Positions 11,458 to 22,187 are shown, counted from the stretch's first letter. The stretch is DNA of 64,000 nt from Muraenolepis orangiensis (GCA_027704905.1 CM051007.1:15484791-15548790), one strand, 5' to 3'. Numbers and translations: made by a program. Notes: generated by a model not told the origin, from the sequence alone.

Positions 11458-12457
11458 NNNNNNNNNNNNNNNNNNNNNNNNNNNNNNNNNNNNNNNNNNN
11501 NNNNNNNNNNNNNNNNNNNNNNNNNNNNNNNNNNNNNNNNNNNNNNNNNNNNNNNNNNNNNNNNNNNNNNNNNNNNNNNNNNNNNNNNNNNNNNNNNNNN
11601 NNNNNNNNNNNNNNNNNNNNNNNNNNNNNNNNNNNNNNNNNNNNNNNNNNNNNNNNNNNNNNNNNNNNNNNNNNNNNNNNNNNNNNNNNNNNNNNNNNNN
11701 NNNNNNNNNNNNNNNNNNNNNNNNNNNNNNNNNNNNNNNNNNNNNNNNNNNNNNNNNNNNNNNNNNNNNNNNNNNNNNNNNNNNNNNNNNNNNNNNNNNN
11801 NNNNNNNNNNNNNNNNNNNNNNNNNNNNNNNNNNNNNNNNNNNNNNNNNNNNNNNNNNNNNNNNNNNNNNNNNNNNNNNNNNNNNNNNNNNNNNNNNNNN
11901 NNNNNNNNNNNNNNNNNNNNNNNNNNNNNNNNNNNNNNNNNNNNNNNNNNNNNNNNNNNNNNNNNNNNNNNNNNNNNNNNNNNNNNNNNNNNNNNNNNNN
12001 NNNNNNNNNNNNNNNNNNNNNNNNNNNNNNNNNNNNNNNNNNNNNNNNNNNNNNNNNNNNNNNNNNNNNNNNNNNNNNNNNNNNNNNNNNNNNNNNNNNN
12101 NNNNNNNNNNNNNNNNNNNNNNNNNNNNNNNNNNNNNNNNNNNNNNNNNNNNNNNNNNNNNNNNNNNNNNNNNNNNNNNNNNNNNNNNNNNNNNNNNNNN
12201 NNNNNNNNNNNNNNNNNNNNNNNNNNNNNNNNNNNNNNNNNNNNNNNNNNNNNNNNNNNNNNNNNNNNNNNNNNNNNNNNNNNNNNNNNNNNNNNNNNNN
12301 NNNNNNNNNNNNNNNNNNNNNNNNNNNNNNNNNNNNNNNNNNNNNNNNNNNNNNNNNNNNNNNNNNNNNNNNNNNNNNNNNNNNNNNNNNNNNNNNNNNN
12401 NNNNNNNNNNNNNNNNNNNNNNNNNNNNNNNNNNNNNNNNNNNNNNNNNNNNNNNNN
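11458..12457. other. Assembly gap (1000 N)
   Basis: Exactly 1000 N. The left flank is the AAATATTTATTTATTCAACG motif that in units C and D lies just downstream of the galactosyltransferase. The right flank is the 3' end of LTR-1. The true size and content are unknown; another unit could be missing here. Confidence 1.
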
Positions 12458-12600
12458 GCGGATGGACCTCCCGGTACCCTGACTCCTGGACTGTCCCCGT
12501 TTACCCTTGTGTGTTGTTTACTTTGAATAAAGCCTTACGTATCGCTCCACTGTGTCTTGGTCTGCGTTCTGGGTCCCACCGACCAATCCCATTCGTGACA
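12458..12600 (+). mobile_element. LTR-1, 3' end (truncated by gap)
   Basis: It matches the last 143 bp of the complete LTR-1 at 22188-22897, including the AATAAAGCC poly(A) signal and the terminal CCATTCGTGACA. The CATTT that follows is the right target duplication of LTR-1 and is reused as part of the H1 duplication. Confidence 0.9.
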
Positions 12601-13230
12601 CATTTGACCAGTGGCGGCCGGTGACATCCGAAGTAGGAGGGGCGCAGGGCTAAAAAAATAAATTTAAATCATATCTGCTGTGCAATACCGGATTTGCCCA
12701 GACGGTGGCGCCATTTCACCATGTAAACGACCGAGAGGGCTAATTAAAAATAAAAAACTATACATAATATAAACCTCACCGTTACTCATTCTACTCTGTA
12801 TTGTATATATGTATATTGACTGAACATTCCTTTACTTACTGCTTAATTTCTTTTTTTACTTACTTTATTTTTACTGTATGTAGCACAATCAATCAGTATT
12901 CTGTATTTTGTTGTGACAAATAATAAACAAACTTGAAACTTATGGTGAAAGAACATTTATTATATGGTGCCTAGTAGAAAATAAACATAAGAAAAAAATA
13001 TGGTCTTATATTAGAAAGACTACCCAGTGTGCCATCAAAAATAATACCTAAATATGGTCTTACATTCGATTGTGCAAAAGTAATTAGAACAAAATAGAAG
13101 ATAATAAAATAGACCTGATACAAGTCCTGAGATAAAATGCAATACAATGTTAAGCTTACAAATGAAAAGGTACTGGGTCCTATGTACACTACTATACAAT
13201 ATACAGTTTAATCTATGTACCTATGCTATA

Positions 13231-13422
13231 CTAACTATACAAGAACCACTTAGCAAACCAGGTTCTGGAAAACGACCGAATATATAGCCTTCCTCTGTCT
13301 GTTGCTGGTTGCTGAATGCTGATGTCAGGCTGATGAGGTCCAAACTCTTTCACTCTGAGTTTTTCTTGCAGTGTTCGTCTTTCAAATGGTGTTGCTTTGA
13401 GGGATTTGACAGAATTGTCCAT
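13231..13422 (-). pseudogene. hAT transposase N-terminal exon (zf-TTF/ZMYM1-like), H1 in A
   Basis: From the ATG at 13422 the frame reads MDNSVKSLKATPFERRTLQE, then VKEFGPHQPDI and DRGRLYIRSFSRTWFAKW before a stop. A related peptide (PFERRSLADKL, GPDQPDI) occurs in the different element H2 (21396-21608). The pattern resembles the start of hAT transposases with a TTF-type zinc finger. The catalytic and dimerisation regions are missing. Confidence 0.6.
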
Positions 13423-14085
13423 GGTAGCTAGTGTAATGGCTGTGTCCTGTACAGAACAAAAAAAGAACAAACTTGCAACATGAGGTCTCACCCACACACA
13501 CGGGTCTCAATCTCCTCTCCTCAGACAGCAAGACGCAGCAAGAACTGACTCATTAACAAATGCTTCTGAATTTAACTAATTAAATAGAATACAAATGCTT
13601 AATACATTCGACCACAGCCTATATTAGCAGACAAACACACGGAGGACCCTGTAGCTAGCATTGGGGAAGCACGTGTCCACGATAAACTTACAAAACCCCA
13701 ATCCACACCGTTTACATACAAATGACACAAGCTGCATGTTTATACAGCAAGACCAACATTTCTTATCCCCTTTACTTTACGTTTACATCGTCCACAATAA
13801 AAAATAAATGTAAAACTATAACCGGGACAACAAAAACGTACCTTTCCTCAGACAGCAAGACGCGAACTGAGAGCAGAGCAGTACAGGCTTTACAAATAAC
13901 TAGGTTCAACTAGGCTATGAATTGCGCATGCGTGACTGGTTTTCTTTGCTCACGCATTCACGCATGCGCCACTCAATTTGCTCACGCATGCGCCACTCAA
14001 TTTGAGTCGCGCATGCGTGACTGGTTTCCTTGTTCGGGCGCAATGAAATGCGCTCCCAGAGATCGTATTCAGGACCCTTGATAGG

Positions 14086-14205
14086 CTACATTGCCTATCA
14101 AATTTGGTACCTACCTCAAAACCTTGACCCTTGATAGGCTACATTGCCTATCAAATTTGGTACCTACCTCCAAACCAGGTTTGGAGGTAGGTACCAAATT
14201 TCTAT
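14086..14205. repeat. Tandem duplication plus perfect hairpin in H1
   Basis: An approximately 53-bp segment (GATAGGCTACATTGCCTATC...GGTACCTACCT) occurs twice. The second copy is followed by an inverted copy: AAATTTGGTACCTACCTCCA against TGGAGGTAGGTACCAAATTT. The same structure is in the D copy (about 47760-47885), so it predates the unit duplication. Confidence 0.85.
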
Positions 14206-14454
14206 GAGAGTGACGTCAATGACAAACGAGGGGGAGAATAGCACGCACAACAATGATTTATATTTGCTATATTAACGTTATTGTGCATTTTAAACACAAA
14301 CATACATAAAATGAGTAATTATTATTCATTTTAAACATGTTTAGTTTATTTTTAGGGGTCAAAAAAATAAAAAAATAAAAAACACTTTTTTTTTTTTCCC
14401 TCTCTCAACCAGGTGGGGCGGCGCCCCTGCGCCCCTATGGACGAGCCGCCACTG

Positions 14455-14784
14455 CTGAGAGGTACAACCAGCACTCTGGTTGGTCCGGTGTCTTCCTCGG
14501 TGTCTTCATCGTCACGTCACAAGTTTATGGCTCAAACCCCCAAGGGGGTCGTATTTGGCTTGCACAACATTCTGTAGGATACCGTTGAAAACCAGCCTAA
14601 AGGCACCATAACAAGGGCCTGAAGGCACACCAACACCTACACATCTGGAACTGCTTAACACATCTCTATGTCCTAGTGGGCCTTGGGGTCCACCAGCAGA
14701 TTATGCTGTAGCCACCTACTGCAATGTATAGAGGATCCAAAGACAGTGTTTTAGATTATAATAAGGGTATAAAAATACACTACA
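14455..14784 (-). mobile_element. LTR-2 fragment, unit A
   Basis: It matches positions 23186-23511 of the complete minus-strand LTR-2 in unit B and ends ACTACA followed by TAAG. The first about 245 bp of that LTR, its left TAAG duplication and the short spacer to H1 are missing, so it begins abruptly at the H1 terminus. Confidence 0.88.
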
Positions 14785-15135
14785 TAAGCAAACTAAATAT
14801 TTATTTTTATTTATTCGTTTTGGGGGAACTGCTACAACCAGAAGTAAGGCTGAACAATTAATCGAAAAAAAGTGATTTTCTTTTTGGGGTAAAATGCATA
14901 AATACACAACCCTGTTGTGATGAAGTCACATTCCACAGATGTTCATACCATCTATCAGTCACTTTGCTGTCCTTTTTTGTTCATTTACTGCGGGAGGGAA
15001 TGGGTAGCATGCGTTCCAATGTACAAATGGCAAATAAATATCTTGTATCTTGTAACAGTCTAAAAACGACCACAGATGAAATGCGTCAATAATGCAAATG
15101 TTCCAAAAATATTTGATATATTATATATCCCTCTG
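14785..15135. other. 3' flank of galactosyltransferase A
   Basis: On the minus strand this follows the stop codon. It contains several AATAAA signals about 320-340 bp downstream (14790-14815 region, TTTATT on plus). It also contains a plus-strand LINE-like tail (GCGGGAGGGAATGGGTAGCA ... CTTGTATCTTGTAA, about 14990-15057). Units B, C and D share it. Confidence 0.5.
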
Positions 15136-17206
15136 CTAACAGGGCGGGCCAGGCTTTTTTAAGTCTGTCCAGAAAGTCACTAGCTGTTCTGAGGTGCTGA
15201 GAATGTAGGTGATGACCCGAGAGAATGTACAGCGATTGTATACATTGAGATAGGCTCTAAAGTTGTCAGGGTGTGGGGCCTGAGTGGGATGGAGTCCTAA
15301 CTTTTTCATACACATTCCAATATAGGCATCTTCAATATTAAAGGGTGTGATCAATTTTGAGACATCCACAAACCGTCTTGCCAGATCAATCGATAAAAGG
15401 TAGCCCATTCCGAGGGTGTAGGTTGGATAGAGCGGGTCAGGGTACATCTCCTCAGGCACATACCATTTGGAGGACCGACTGCGAATGACAGGTCTGTTCC
15501 ACATCAGCATGCCGGTCAGGTATTCCTTCTTGGGGATCCCTGGTGCCTTTAACATTCTCACCAGATTCTCCACATTTAGGAACATATCCGAGTCGATCTT
15601 CATGGCGTACGACACCTTAGAGCACCGTGTGGCTAGCCAGTCCATAATCACCATGGTCTTGATGGTCAGATTGATGTAGCAGTCTATGAAGTCACTCTGG
15701 ATCAGGTCATGGTACTGCAGGTTCTCCTCGCTGACACGCTCCTGCAACGCTGTGATGTTGCCATGGCTGGGGAGACCCAGGAGGAAGACAGTCTGGATCA
15801 GCTCACCCTGAACCAAAGTCTCATTGCCCCACGTTTTCCGGATAGCGTCCCGAGCTTTCCTGTTACCGGGGGCCACAGGAACCACCAGAACCAGATAAGG
15901 AGTGTTGGACCTACACACCTCTGTGTCATCCAGGATAAAATGGTAGTTCCTTGGATAAGCCAAGTGGTACTGAATGGAGGGTTGGTTTGGATCAACTCGA
16001 TAAAGGGGTGGGCTTTGATTCTTGTTGGCTCCATTAAAATTGTTCGGCAGATATTCTGCCCATGTTTCTCTGTTTGCAGAAATGTAGCCGAATGTAGTCA
16101 TTATCACACCAAGTAGGAGGAGGAACTTAAATGTAGCCTGTAAAATGGGTTTTCTTTGATGTGTTGAAATCTCCACCACTTCCCTGCATATGGGAGAAAG
16201 ACAAAGACAATTGTATTAGGCCTACTATTATTATATTAATTAGTATCCTGTCTGGTGACACTTTTAAATAAAATGAGCATTTAATTGTTCTCAACAGGAT
16301 AGTTTGTATCCACATGCAGTGTGCCTACTGAACTAGGGGTGCTGCCACTATCATAAAATTGTCGTTGATATTACACTATTGTACTTTGCAAAATGACTCA
16401 TTACAGTTACTGCACTGTACTGCACTGTACTGCACTGGATTCATGATGTTGCTGCACTACTGGCACTTTAAAATGCTTTAAAATAAATACTTTTTGCACA
16501 ATGTACACATGTACATATCATCCATCAATCACTTTATTTGTATTTGTATTACTTTTTTTATTGTGTATATTATTTTCATAGTATTGTGTTTAACTAATTC
16601 ACACTGCGGGAGGGAATGGGGATCGCATTCCAATGTACTTGTTGCAACTGGCAAATCGAAATCTTGAGTCTTTAATCTTGAGTACATTAGACAGCATAAT
16701 TAGTCGCATTATATTTGATCAAATTAAAAGCAAATGGAAAATGGACCACAGCAAAGCCCAAAGCCAAAAAAAGGACACGGCAAAAGACGGGACAGGATTT
16801 AGCGGGTCAGGTCGATTTCAAGTCATTCAGTCCTGGTTCACAATGCGAGCGTCGGACGTTATACATTTGTATTATACAACTCAGTAAAGTTGCCACTACT
16901 CGCGGTACTAGACCCATCATACATCACATCACACATCATCATGTTTGTACTTAAGAGGCTAAGTACATATTTGTTTTACCATGTTATTTCAATATTAGTA
17001 TTCACTTGAAAGGCTGTGGTTGTCAGAATGCGTGTTGGAGAATGACAACCGACATGACAACTCTACATTAATTAATTAAAACAACGGGTGACTGTGGATA
17101 CAGGTGATCGACTATCGCTATCATTTTTTAAATTGCGAGTGAAACGGTGGATCATTTACAGCTTTACTAACCTCTCCAAGTCCTTCCCACCCGAATCTTC
17201 CTTCAT
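15136..17206 (-). CDS. Beta-1,3-galactosyltransferase-like, GT31 (copy A, intact)
   Basis: A Golgi type II glycosyltransferase predicted to transfer a hexose from a UDP-sugar in a beta-1,3 linkage. Two exons: 17172-17206 (35 nt from the ATG at 17206, donor AG|GTTAGT) and 15136-16183 (acceptor CCATATGCAG|G), giving 360 residues. The long frame begins with GTG at 16179, so a start there is unlikely; the exon-1 join keeps phase exactly. Visible features are one membrane anchor (about 28-48), RDAIRKTWGNE (123-133), ENLQYHDLIQSDF-DCY (165-181), the DxD metal/nucleotide motif DSD (209-211), YTLGMGYLL (about 267-275), EDAYIGMC (296-303), and N-glycosylation sites NET, NIT and NLT. These are the conserved blocks of family GT31, and the length is normal for it. 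The acceptor cannot be read from sequence. The intron is 988 bp. Confidence 0.9.
16405..16690 (+). repeat. LINE-3'-end-like repeat in the gene's intron
   Basis: CACTGTACTGCACTG repeats lead to ACACTGCGGGAGGGAATGGG and an ATCTTGAGT tail, resembling an L2-type LINE 3' UTR in plus orientation. The same block sits in the introns of B (about 25130-25400) and D (about 49800-50060). A second related tail lies downstream of the gene, so coding exon 2 is bracketed by two same-direction fragments. Confidence 0.45.
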
Positions 17207-17384
17207 CTCTCAGGTAGCCTATATAGTCTGAACCAAACTTCACGTAAAGTGCGTCTCCGCTCCCACCTTGCACCTATAGCCACCTGCAGCCAACAGCAGC
17301 CAACACAAATATCGTCAAGAGATGACAAGTCAAGTTCCGAGGCTCCCTCCCTCCCTCCCTCCCTCCCTCCACGTCATCGGCAGT

Positions 17385-17532
17385 CCCTTCAGACAGGTAG
17401 CAGCACCTCCCACCTTACAGTCCCTTCAGACAGGTAGCAGCACCTCCCACCTTACAGTCCCTTCAGACAGGTAGCAGCACCTCCCACCTTACAGTCCCTT
17501 CAGACAGGTAGCAGCACCTCCCACCTTACAGT
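17385..17532. repeat. 37-bp minisatellite, 4 units (unit A)
   Basis: Exactly four 37-bp units beginning CCCTTCAGACAGGTAGCAGC and ending CCCACCTTACAGT, just upstream of galactosyltransferase exon 1. A (CCCT)n tract precedes it (about 17341-17370). The paralogous sites have 15 units (35326-35880) and one unit (3000-3036). Confidence 0.97.
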
Positions 17533-18352
17533 CAAATGTACTGTACTTAAGGGGAGACACTACAGGTGAATACAGTAAAATGTGTATCTTACAACGTCAT
17601 CACAATCGCCACATTGATATGCAAATTAGGCGTTAACTAGGCCTAATTTGCATGCATTTACCAAGGCATTGCAGGTGAAAAGACAAAACATATCACCACA
17701 ACTTCCCCACATAGTTACTTACGTCAAGTCAATATTTTCCCCTGAAATGTTATGTTTAAATATGCAGATTAGCTTTCAATCTATAGATGAATTCAGACAG
17801 GCTAGTAAAACAAACACCATTTTGTTTTTGTCTCAAAATTGATCTCACCCTTTAATATTGAAGATGCCTATATTGGAATGTGTATGAAAAAGATAGGACT
17901 CCATCCCACTCAGGCCCCACACCCTGACGACTTTAGAGCCTATCTCAATGTATACAATCGCTGTACATGAAAAAACTATATTTTTGCCTGTAATGTCCTG
18001 CCTTAAACAGGAACTTCATAATTTAGATTGTTGGCTGCTCATTTAATTAATTTAACTATTCATTTGACTAGTTTGTTGTATGCTGATAGATCTTCATCAT
18101 TACATGATACAGCGACCCACCCTCATATGTGAAAGGAGGGAATTGTAGTTACACTGAAACGAAGTCCTTGTCAACAGCAGTTATTTCATGTTATGTGTGC
18201 GGGCAATCCAGGCAATTCAGTATTCTATTGCTTGGCTTAACTTTTTGTTTTAAAACATTTATTTATAAATGATGATGGGAAGTGCCCTTTTTCTCACTTG
18301 AGCTCCTGCCCCCGAAAATGTCTGTGCACGTCCCTGTGACCCAAAATAATAA
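17533..18352. mobile_element. R repeat, unit A copy, with foreign patch
   Basis: It carries the TGATATGCAAATT and ATTTGCATGCATTTACC boxes and the AGTGCCCTTTTTCTCACTTGAG right part, ending GTGCACGTCCCTG. Between 17830 and 17967 the usual TTGGAAGTTTTC...ACAAGTA segment is replaced by plus-strand galactosyltransferase sequence. Confidence 0.65.
17830..17967 (+). pseudogene. Orphan fragment of galactosyltransferase exon 2
   Basis: 138 bp, in the opposite orientation to the gene array, reading LISPFNIEDAYIGMCMKK, then IGLHPTQAPHPDDF and RAYLNVYNRCT. It carries Asp-Asp where A and B have Asp-Asn, so it derives from a C/D-type copy. It starts and ends inside codons with no splice sites and lies in the R repeat, so it is an ectopic patch and not an exon. 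Confidence 0.93.
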
Positions 18353-18399
18353 AATACTAAGGAGTCATAAAGTAATAAACAAGGTTAACACACCCGCTA

Positions 18400-18720
18400 T
18401 ATGTCCCTGAAACAGCACTGATGACGCCTTTTGGTTTGTTTGAGTTCTTGCACATTGGACTAAAGAACGCTGCGCATACATTCCAGCGGCTCATGGACTC
18501 TGTGCTGCGGGACCTGCCTTTTATTCTTGTTTACTTGGATGACATTCTTATTGCCAGCACACCTAAGGCAGAGCACCAGGCCCACCTCCGGACTCGCGGC
18601 TTAGTCAGCGAAGCCTAATTGTGAACCCGGCCAAATGCCAATTCGGTCTGAACACCATTGATTTTCTGGTGAAAAGGGGCCGGTGCTGCTCCCAAAGAAA
18701 GTGGACTAACGGCTAACCAG
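18400..18720 (+). pseudogene. Gypsy RT fragment, unit A
   Basis: The frame from 18421 (MTPFGLFEFLHIGLKNAAHT, LMDSVLRDL, VYLDDILIAS) runs into the VNPAKCQFGL-NTIDFL region, with stops and a short deletion before AGAAAGTGGAC. This copy lacks the TIR transposon present at 4128-5486 and so serves as its empty site. Confidence 0.85.
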
Positions 18721-18779
18721 AGAACCAGTTGTGTAGAGAACTCCTCTACCTCCCTCCCAGGAGAGCTAAATACTTTTTT

Positions 18780-20130
18780 TGCTCGGTTCGACGTGAACGG
18801 CAGCCCGCCAAAGCCAGCGCCGCCTGAAGAGACCAACCTGCTGAACATCTCGGAGGCGGATGTGCGCTGTACCTTCAAGCGGCTGAACATCCGTTAGGCG
18901 GCAGGCCCCGACGACATCCCGGGCCGCGTCCTCAGAGCATGCGCAGGAGTCTTTGCAGACATCTTCAACCTCTCCCTGTCCCAGGCTGTTGTTCCCGCGG
19001 TCTTCAAGATGTCCACCATCGTGCCTGTCCCTAAACAACCCATGGTAATATGCATGTATGACTATAGACCTGTAGCCCTAACCTCGATTTGCAAATGCTT
19101 CGAGAGGTTGGTCAAGGGCTTTATTTGCTCCGTGTTACCTGCCACAATGCACCCATGGCAATTTGCATATCGCCAAAACAGATCCACGGACGACGCAATT
19201 GCCATGGCCCTCCACACTACCCTTTTCCACCTGCAGGGAAAGAACTGTTATGTGCGAATGCTGTTTGTGGACTACAGCTCAGCGTTCAACACAAAAGTTC
19301 CTGCCAAGCTCGACACCAAGCTTAGAGGTCTAGGCGTGCCCCCATCCACGTGCAGCTGGATACTGGACCTCCTGTCGGACCACCGCCAGGTGGTGAGGAT
19401 GGGCAGCACCACCTCAGAGCCACTGACCCTCAACACGGGAGCCCCCCAGGGATGCGTGCTGAGCCCTCTCCTCTACTCCCTCTACACCCACGACTGCATG
19501 GCTATGCACAGCTCCAACGTCATCATCAAGTTTGCTGACGACACGACAGTGATGGGCCTGATCGCCGGCGACGACAAGACAGCCTACAGGGAGGAGGTCG
19601 GATCGCTGGAGCAGTGGTTCCAGGAGAACAGCCTTGCCCTCAACGTCAAGAAGACCAAGGAGCTCATCGTGGACTTCAGGAAGCAGAGAGGAGAGCACAG
19701 CCCTATCTCCATCGGCGGTGTTGCAGTAGAGAGGGTCAGCAGCTTCAAGTTCCTCGGCGTGCACATCTCCGAGGACCTCACATGGTCCACGCACACCACA
19801 CACATGGTGAAAAGGGCCCAACAACGCCTGTATTTCCTCAGGCGTCTGAGGAAATTCAGCATGGGCCCCCGCACCCTGAGAACATTCTATAACGGCACCA
19901 TCGAGAGTGTTCTTACAGGGTGTATCACCGCCTGGTACGGGAACTGCACCGCACTCGAGCGCAGAGCGCTTCAAAGGGTGGTGCAGACGGCCCAGTATAT
20001 CGTTGGAGGTGAGCTCCCCTCCCTCCTGGATATATACAACCAGCGGTGCGTGGCCAAGGCCAAATGCATCATAAAATACATTGCCCACCCCAGCCACGAA
20101 CTGTATTCACTTTTACCGTCAGCCTGCTAA
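18780..20130 (+). pseudogene. L2-like LINE reverse transcriptase, 5' and 3' truncated
   Basis: A 373-residue frame (19009-20130) covers most of the RT: PVALTSICKCFERLV, PWQFAYRQNRSTDDAIAMAL, VDYSSAFNT (first catalytic Asp), GAPQGCVLSPLLYSLYTHDC, IIKFADDTTVMG (catalytic Asp pair), LNVKKTKELIVDFRK and the thumb. Upstream (18790-19008) the NIRxAAGPDDIPGRVL region is present but with a stop at codon Arg-Ter (18896) and frame breaks. The end at 20130 is replaced by Gypsy integrase sequence. No endonuclease domain is present. Confidence 0.9.
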
Positions 20131-20372
20131 ACATCCTCTCAATCAGGACATTCACAACAGTCACAGCCTCCTGGTCCGGCAGTGCATAGGCCTCTGGCCA
20201 TTTAGTGAAATAATCCATGGAGGTGAGTATAACGGGATTCCTTCGTGCTGTGCGTGGGAATGGCCCCACAACATCAACACCCACCCGCTGCATGGGTTCC
20301 CCCGCCGGAAACTGCTGTAGCTGGGCTTTCTACCGGCCCTGTGGACCTTTGCGAACTGTACATAGGTTGCAG
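20131..20372 (-). pseudogene. Gypsy integrase fragment (split by H2)
   Basis: Minus frames give VDVVGPFPRTARRNPVILTS, MDYFTKWPEAYALPDQEA and VNVLIERMFSRL, the same integrase as at 10551-11457. Hat element H2 interrupts it, and it resumes at 22094-22187 with the zinc-finger part. In this copy the WPEAYA segment is intact where the 11-kb copy is shortened. Confidence 0.87.
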
Positions 20373-22093
20373 CAGTGGCGGCTGGTGCATTTTTCACCAG
20401 GGGCGGCTATACCATTTTTTTTATTTACAATTACATATTGTTAATTACATTATATACAATTACTTTTTGTATTGAAATGTCGCCCTTCTGTCCATCACTT
20501 TCATCATGGCCACGCAAGGCCAGCTCAAAGGCACCACAGAACTTCACACAGTCTATTATTTTAGACAGGATGTGTTTTTGTCCACCTCCTCATTGTGTTG
20601 ACAGATCCCTATCCTGTAGCCTTCATCAAGTTGAACAGCTACACTGTTAAAAATGATTTGTTGACTCAACTTGACTAAGTCAAGTCATCTTGTTGCTTTG
20701 ACTGAGTTAAGTTTAGTCAAGTTGATTCAACATTTAGTGTCAAGTTGATTACACTTAAATACAATAAATTAGTTGATACAACTTGTAGTCTGTTGACACA
20801 ACTTCATGTGTCAAGTTATTTGGACTAGGAAATATTAGTTAAGATAACCTAAAAAGATGTTGGTTAAACTTATTTGATCAAGTTTTTACAAATGTCTATC
20901 AAGTTGGCTCAACATGTAAAACTTTGTTTGTTCAACTTCTATTACCAAGTTAGCTTACCAGGACAAGCAAACCAATACCAAGCAAACCAAAGCTATACTA
21001 TAAATCTAAATGAGAATTAGCTTAACCTAAATATTAACACAAAATTGCTGAAAAGACATTTCAATCAGGACTTTTATTACAATATCAAGAACTGTATTCC
21101 AACTCCAACCCACACACTCATTAACTGTTCAGTGCTGGTTTTTTAATTCAAATAAGTGTGTCAATGGATGTCAACATATAAAGACCTTCCTTGGGACATG
21201 TAAAAACAACACCCTCCAACACACCATTGCTTTTGCTCGGGGCTGCTCAAAAACTGAAATGACACGGTCCCATAGATAAAACTGTAATTGAGTGACTTGT
21301 TAAACAGTCCATTCAGAGGAGTAAGTGTGCAGGGTTGCTGCAGTAAAATGCAGTAAAACATAGAAAATTGTATCTCTCTAACTGAGAAACTTAACTCAAA
21401 TGTCAGTCAGAAAATGAAAACATGAAAACACAATATCAGGTTGATCTGGGCCCAGATCTTTCACCTTAAGTTTGTCCGCCAAACTTCTTCTCTCAAACGG
21501 CTCTTGAATGAGAGAGGTCACCGAGTTAGGGACCGGGTTGAGTCTTGGGGTAGTGCTCACCGAGTTAGGGGCCGGGTTGAGTCTTGGGGTAGTGCTCACG
21601 CTCGCCATTGTTGAACGTTGTAGTTAAAATGGCGCCCGCAGAGACAGAGCATAATATGCTTTTCCTAGTAGTACACTGTGACGCACACAAATGACGATGC
21701 TCGATGCTCCAAAGTCTTCCGTGGGTCGATTTGAAAAGCGCCCCAGCGGAAGACGTTTTGAGGACGCTGATTGGCTACATTTTATGTCACTTGTTTATAT
21801 CTTGAATCAGCAATTGGCTAAACTGCTACAGAGACCCGCCTCCGTGGGGCGATTTGAAAAGCGCCCCAGCAGCATCGTCATACAAATGCGCCCTTAAGGC
21901 TGCAGTGTACTAGGAAAAGCATATTATGTTGCGCAAATTATTTTAAAATCATATTTTACACATATTTCTGGGTGCATTCCATATTTTAAACACACACATG
22001 TTGACAATTTATATATATATATATATATTTTTTTTGTGCGTGTGCTTTAGGGGGGGCGGCGCCCCATCGCCCCCTATGGGCCAGCCGCCACTG
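20373..22093 (-). mobile_element. hAT element H2 with 8-bp TSD
   Basis: The termini CAGTGGCGGCTGG and CCAGCCGCCACTG are flanked by GGTTGCAG on both sides (20365-20372, 22094-22101). The interior holds stretches of TCAACTTGACTAAGTCAAG-like motifs (20660-20960) that look like a further nested repeat. It also holds a small minus frame 21396-21608 (MASVSTTPRLNPAPNSV..., with PFERRSLADKL and GPDQPDI) related to the H1 transposase exon. It cannot move by itself. Confidence 0.94.
21396..21608 (-). pseudogene. hAT transposase N-terminal exon remnant in H2
   Basis: From the ATG at 21608, a duplicated VSTTPRLNP-PNSV segment precedes SLIQEPFERRSLADKLKVKD and GPDQPDI. That block is shared with H1 despite otherwise different element bodies. 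It then runs into non-homologous sequence and stops, without catalytic domains. Confidence 0.55.
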
Positions 22094-22187
22094 GGTTGCA
22101 GCACCTGCAAAAGTCCTCAACGTCTCTCCTAAGTCAATTATGTCACTCCACCACAACTGCAACATTGACCATTTGAATTGACCATTT

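Larger units (their letters stand above)
12609..14454 (-). mobile_element. hAT element H1, unit A copy
   Basis: The termini are CAGTGGCGGC and GCCGCCACTG. The left flank CATTTGAC (12601-12608) equals the 8-bp duplication of the D copy (46293-48139), but the right flank here is not CATTTGAC: the element ends directly against LTR-2 interior sequence. The body is nearly identical to the D copy. Subterminal structure includes a tandem duplication and a hairpin (14086-14205). Only the first transposase exon survives, so it is non-autonomous. Confidence 0.92.

Noticed and set aside
15709..16116. Plus-strand frames antisense to the galactosyltransferase (135 codons and others)
   Set aside because: They are mirror frames of a well-supported gene, recur only where the gene recurs, and have no recognisable domain.
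16177..16179. GTG at the head of the galactosyltransferase frame as a start codon
   Set aside because: It lies 4 bases inside an exon that begins at a clear CCATATGCAG acceptor, and a phase-matched ATG exon exists upstream. Non-ATG starts are not expected here.
17217..17226. TATATAG just upstream of the galactosyltransferase ATG as its TATA box
   Set aside because: It is only about 10-20 bases from the ATG. A start site 25-30 bases downstream would fall after the start codon.
19414..20097. 227-codon minus frame
   Set aside because: It is antisense to the L2-like reverse transcriptase, whose plus frame contains the catalytic motifs.
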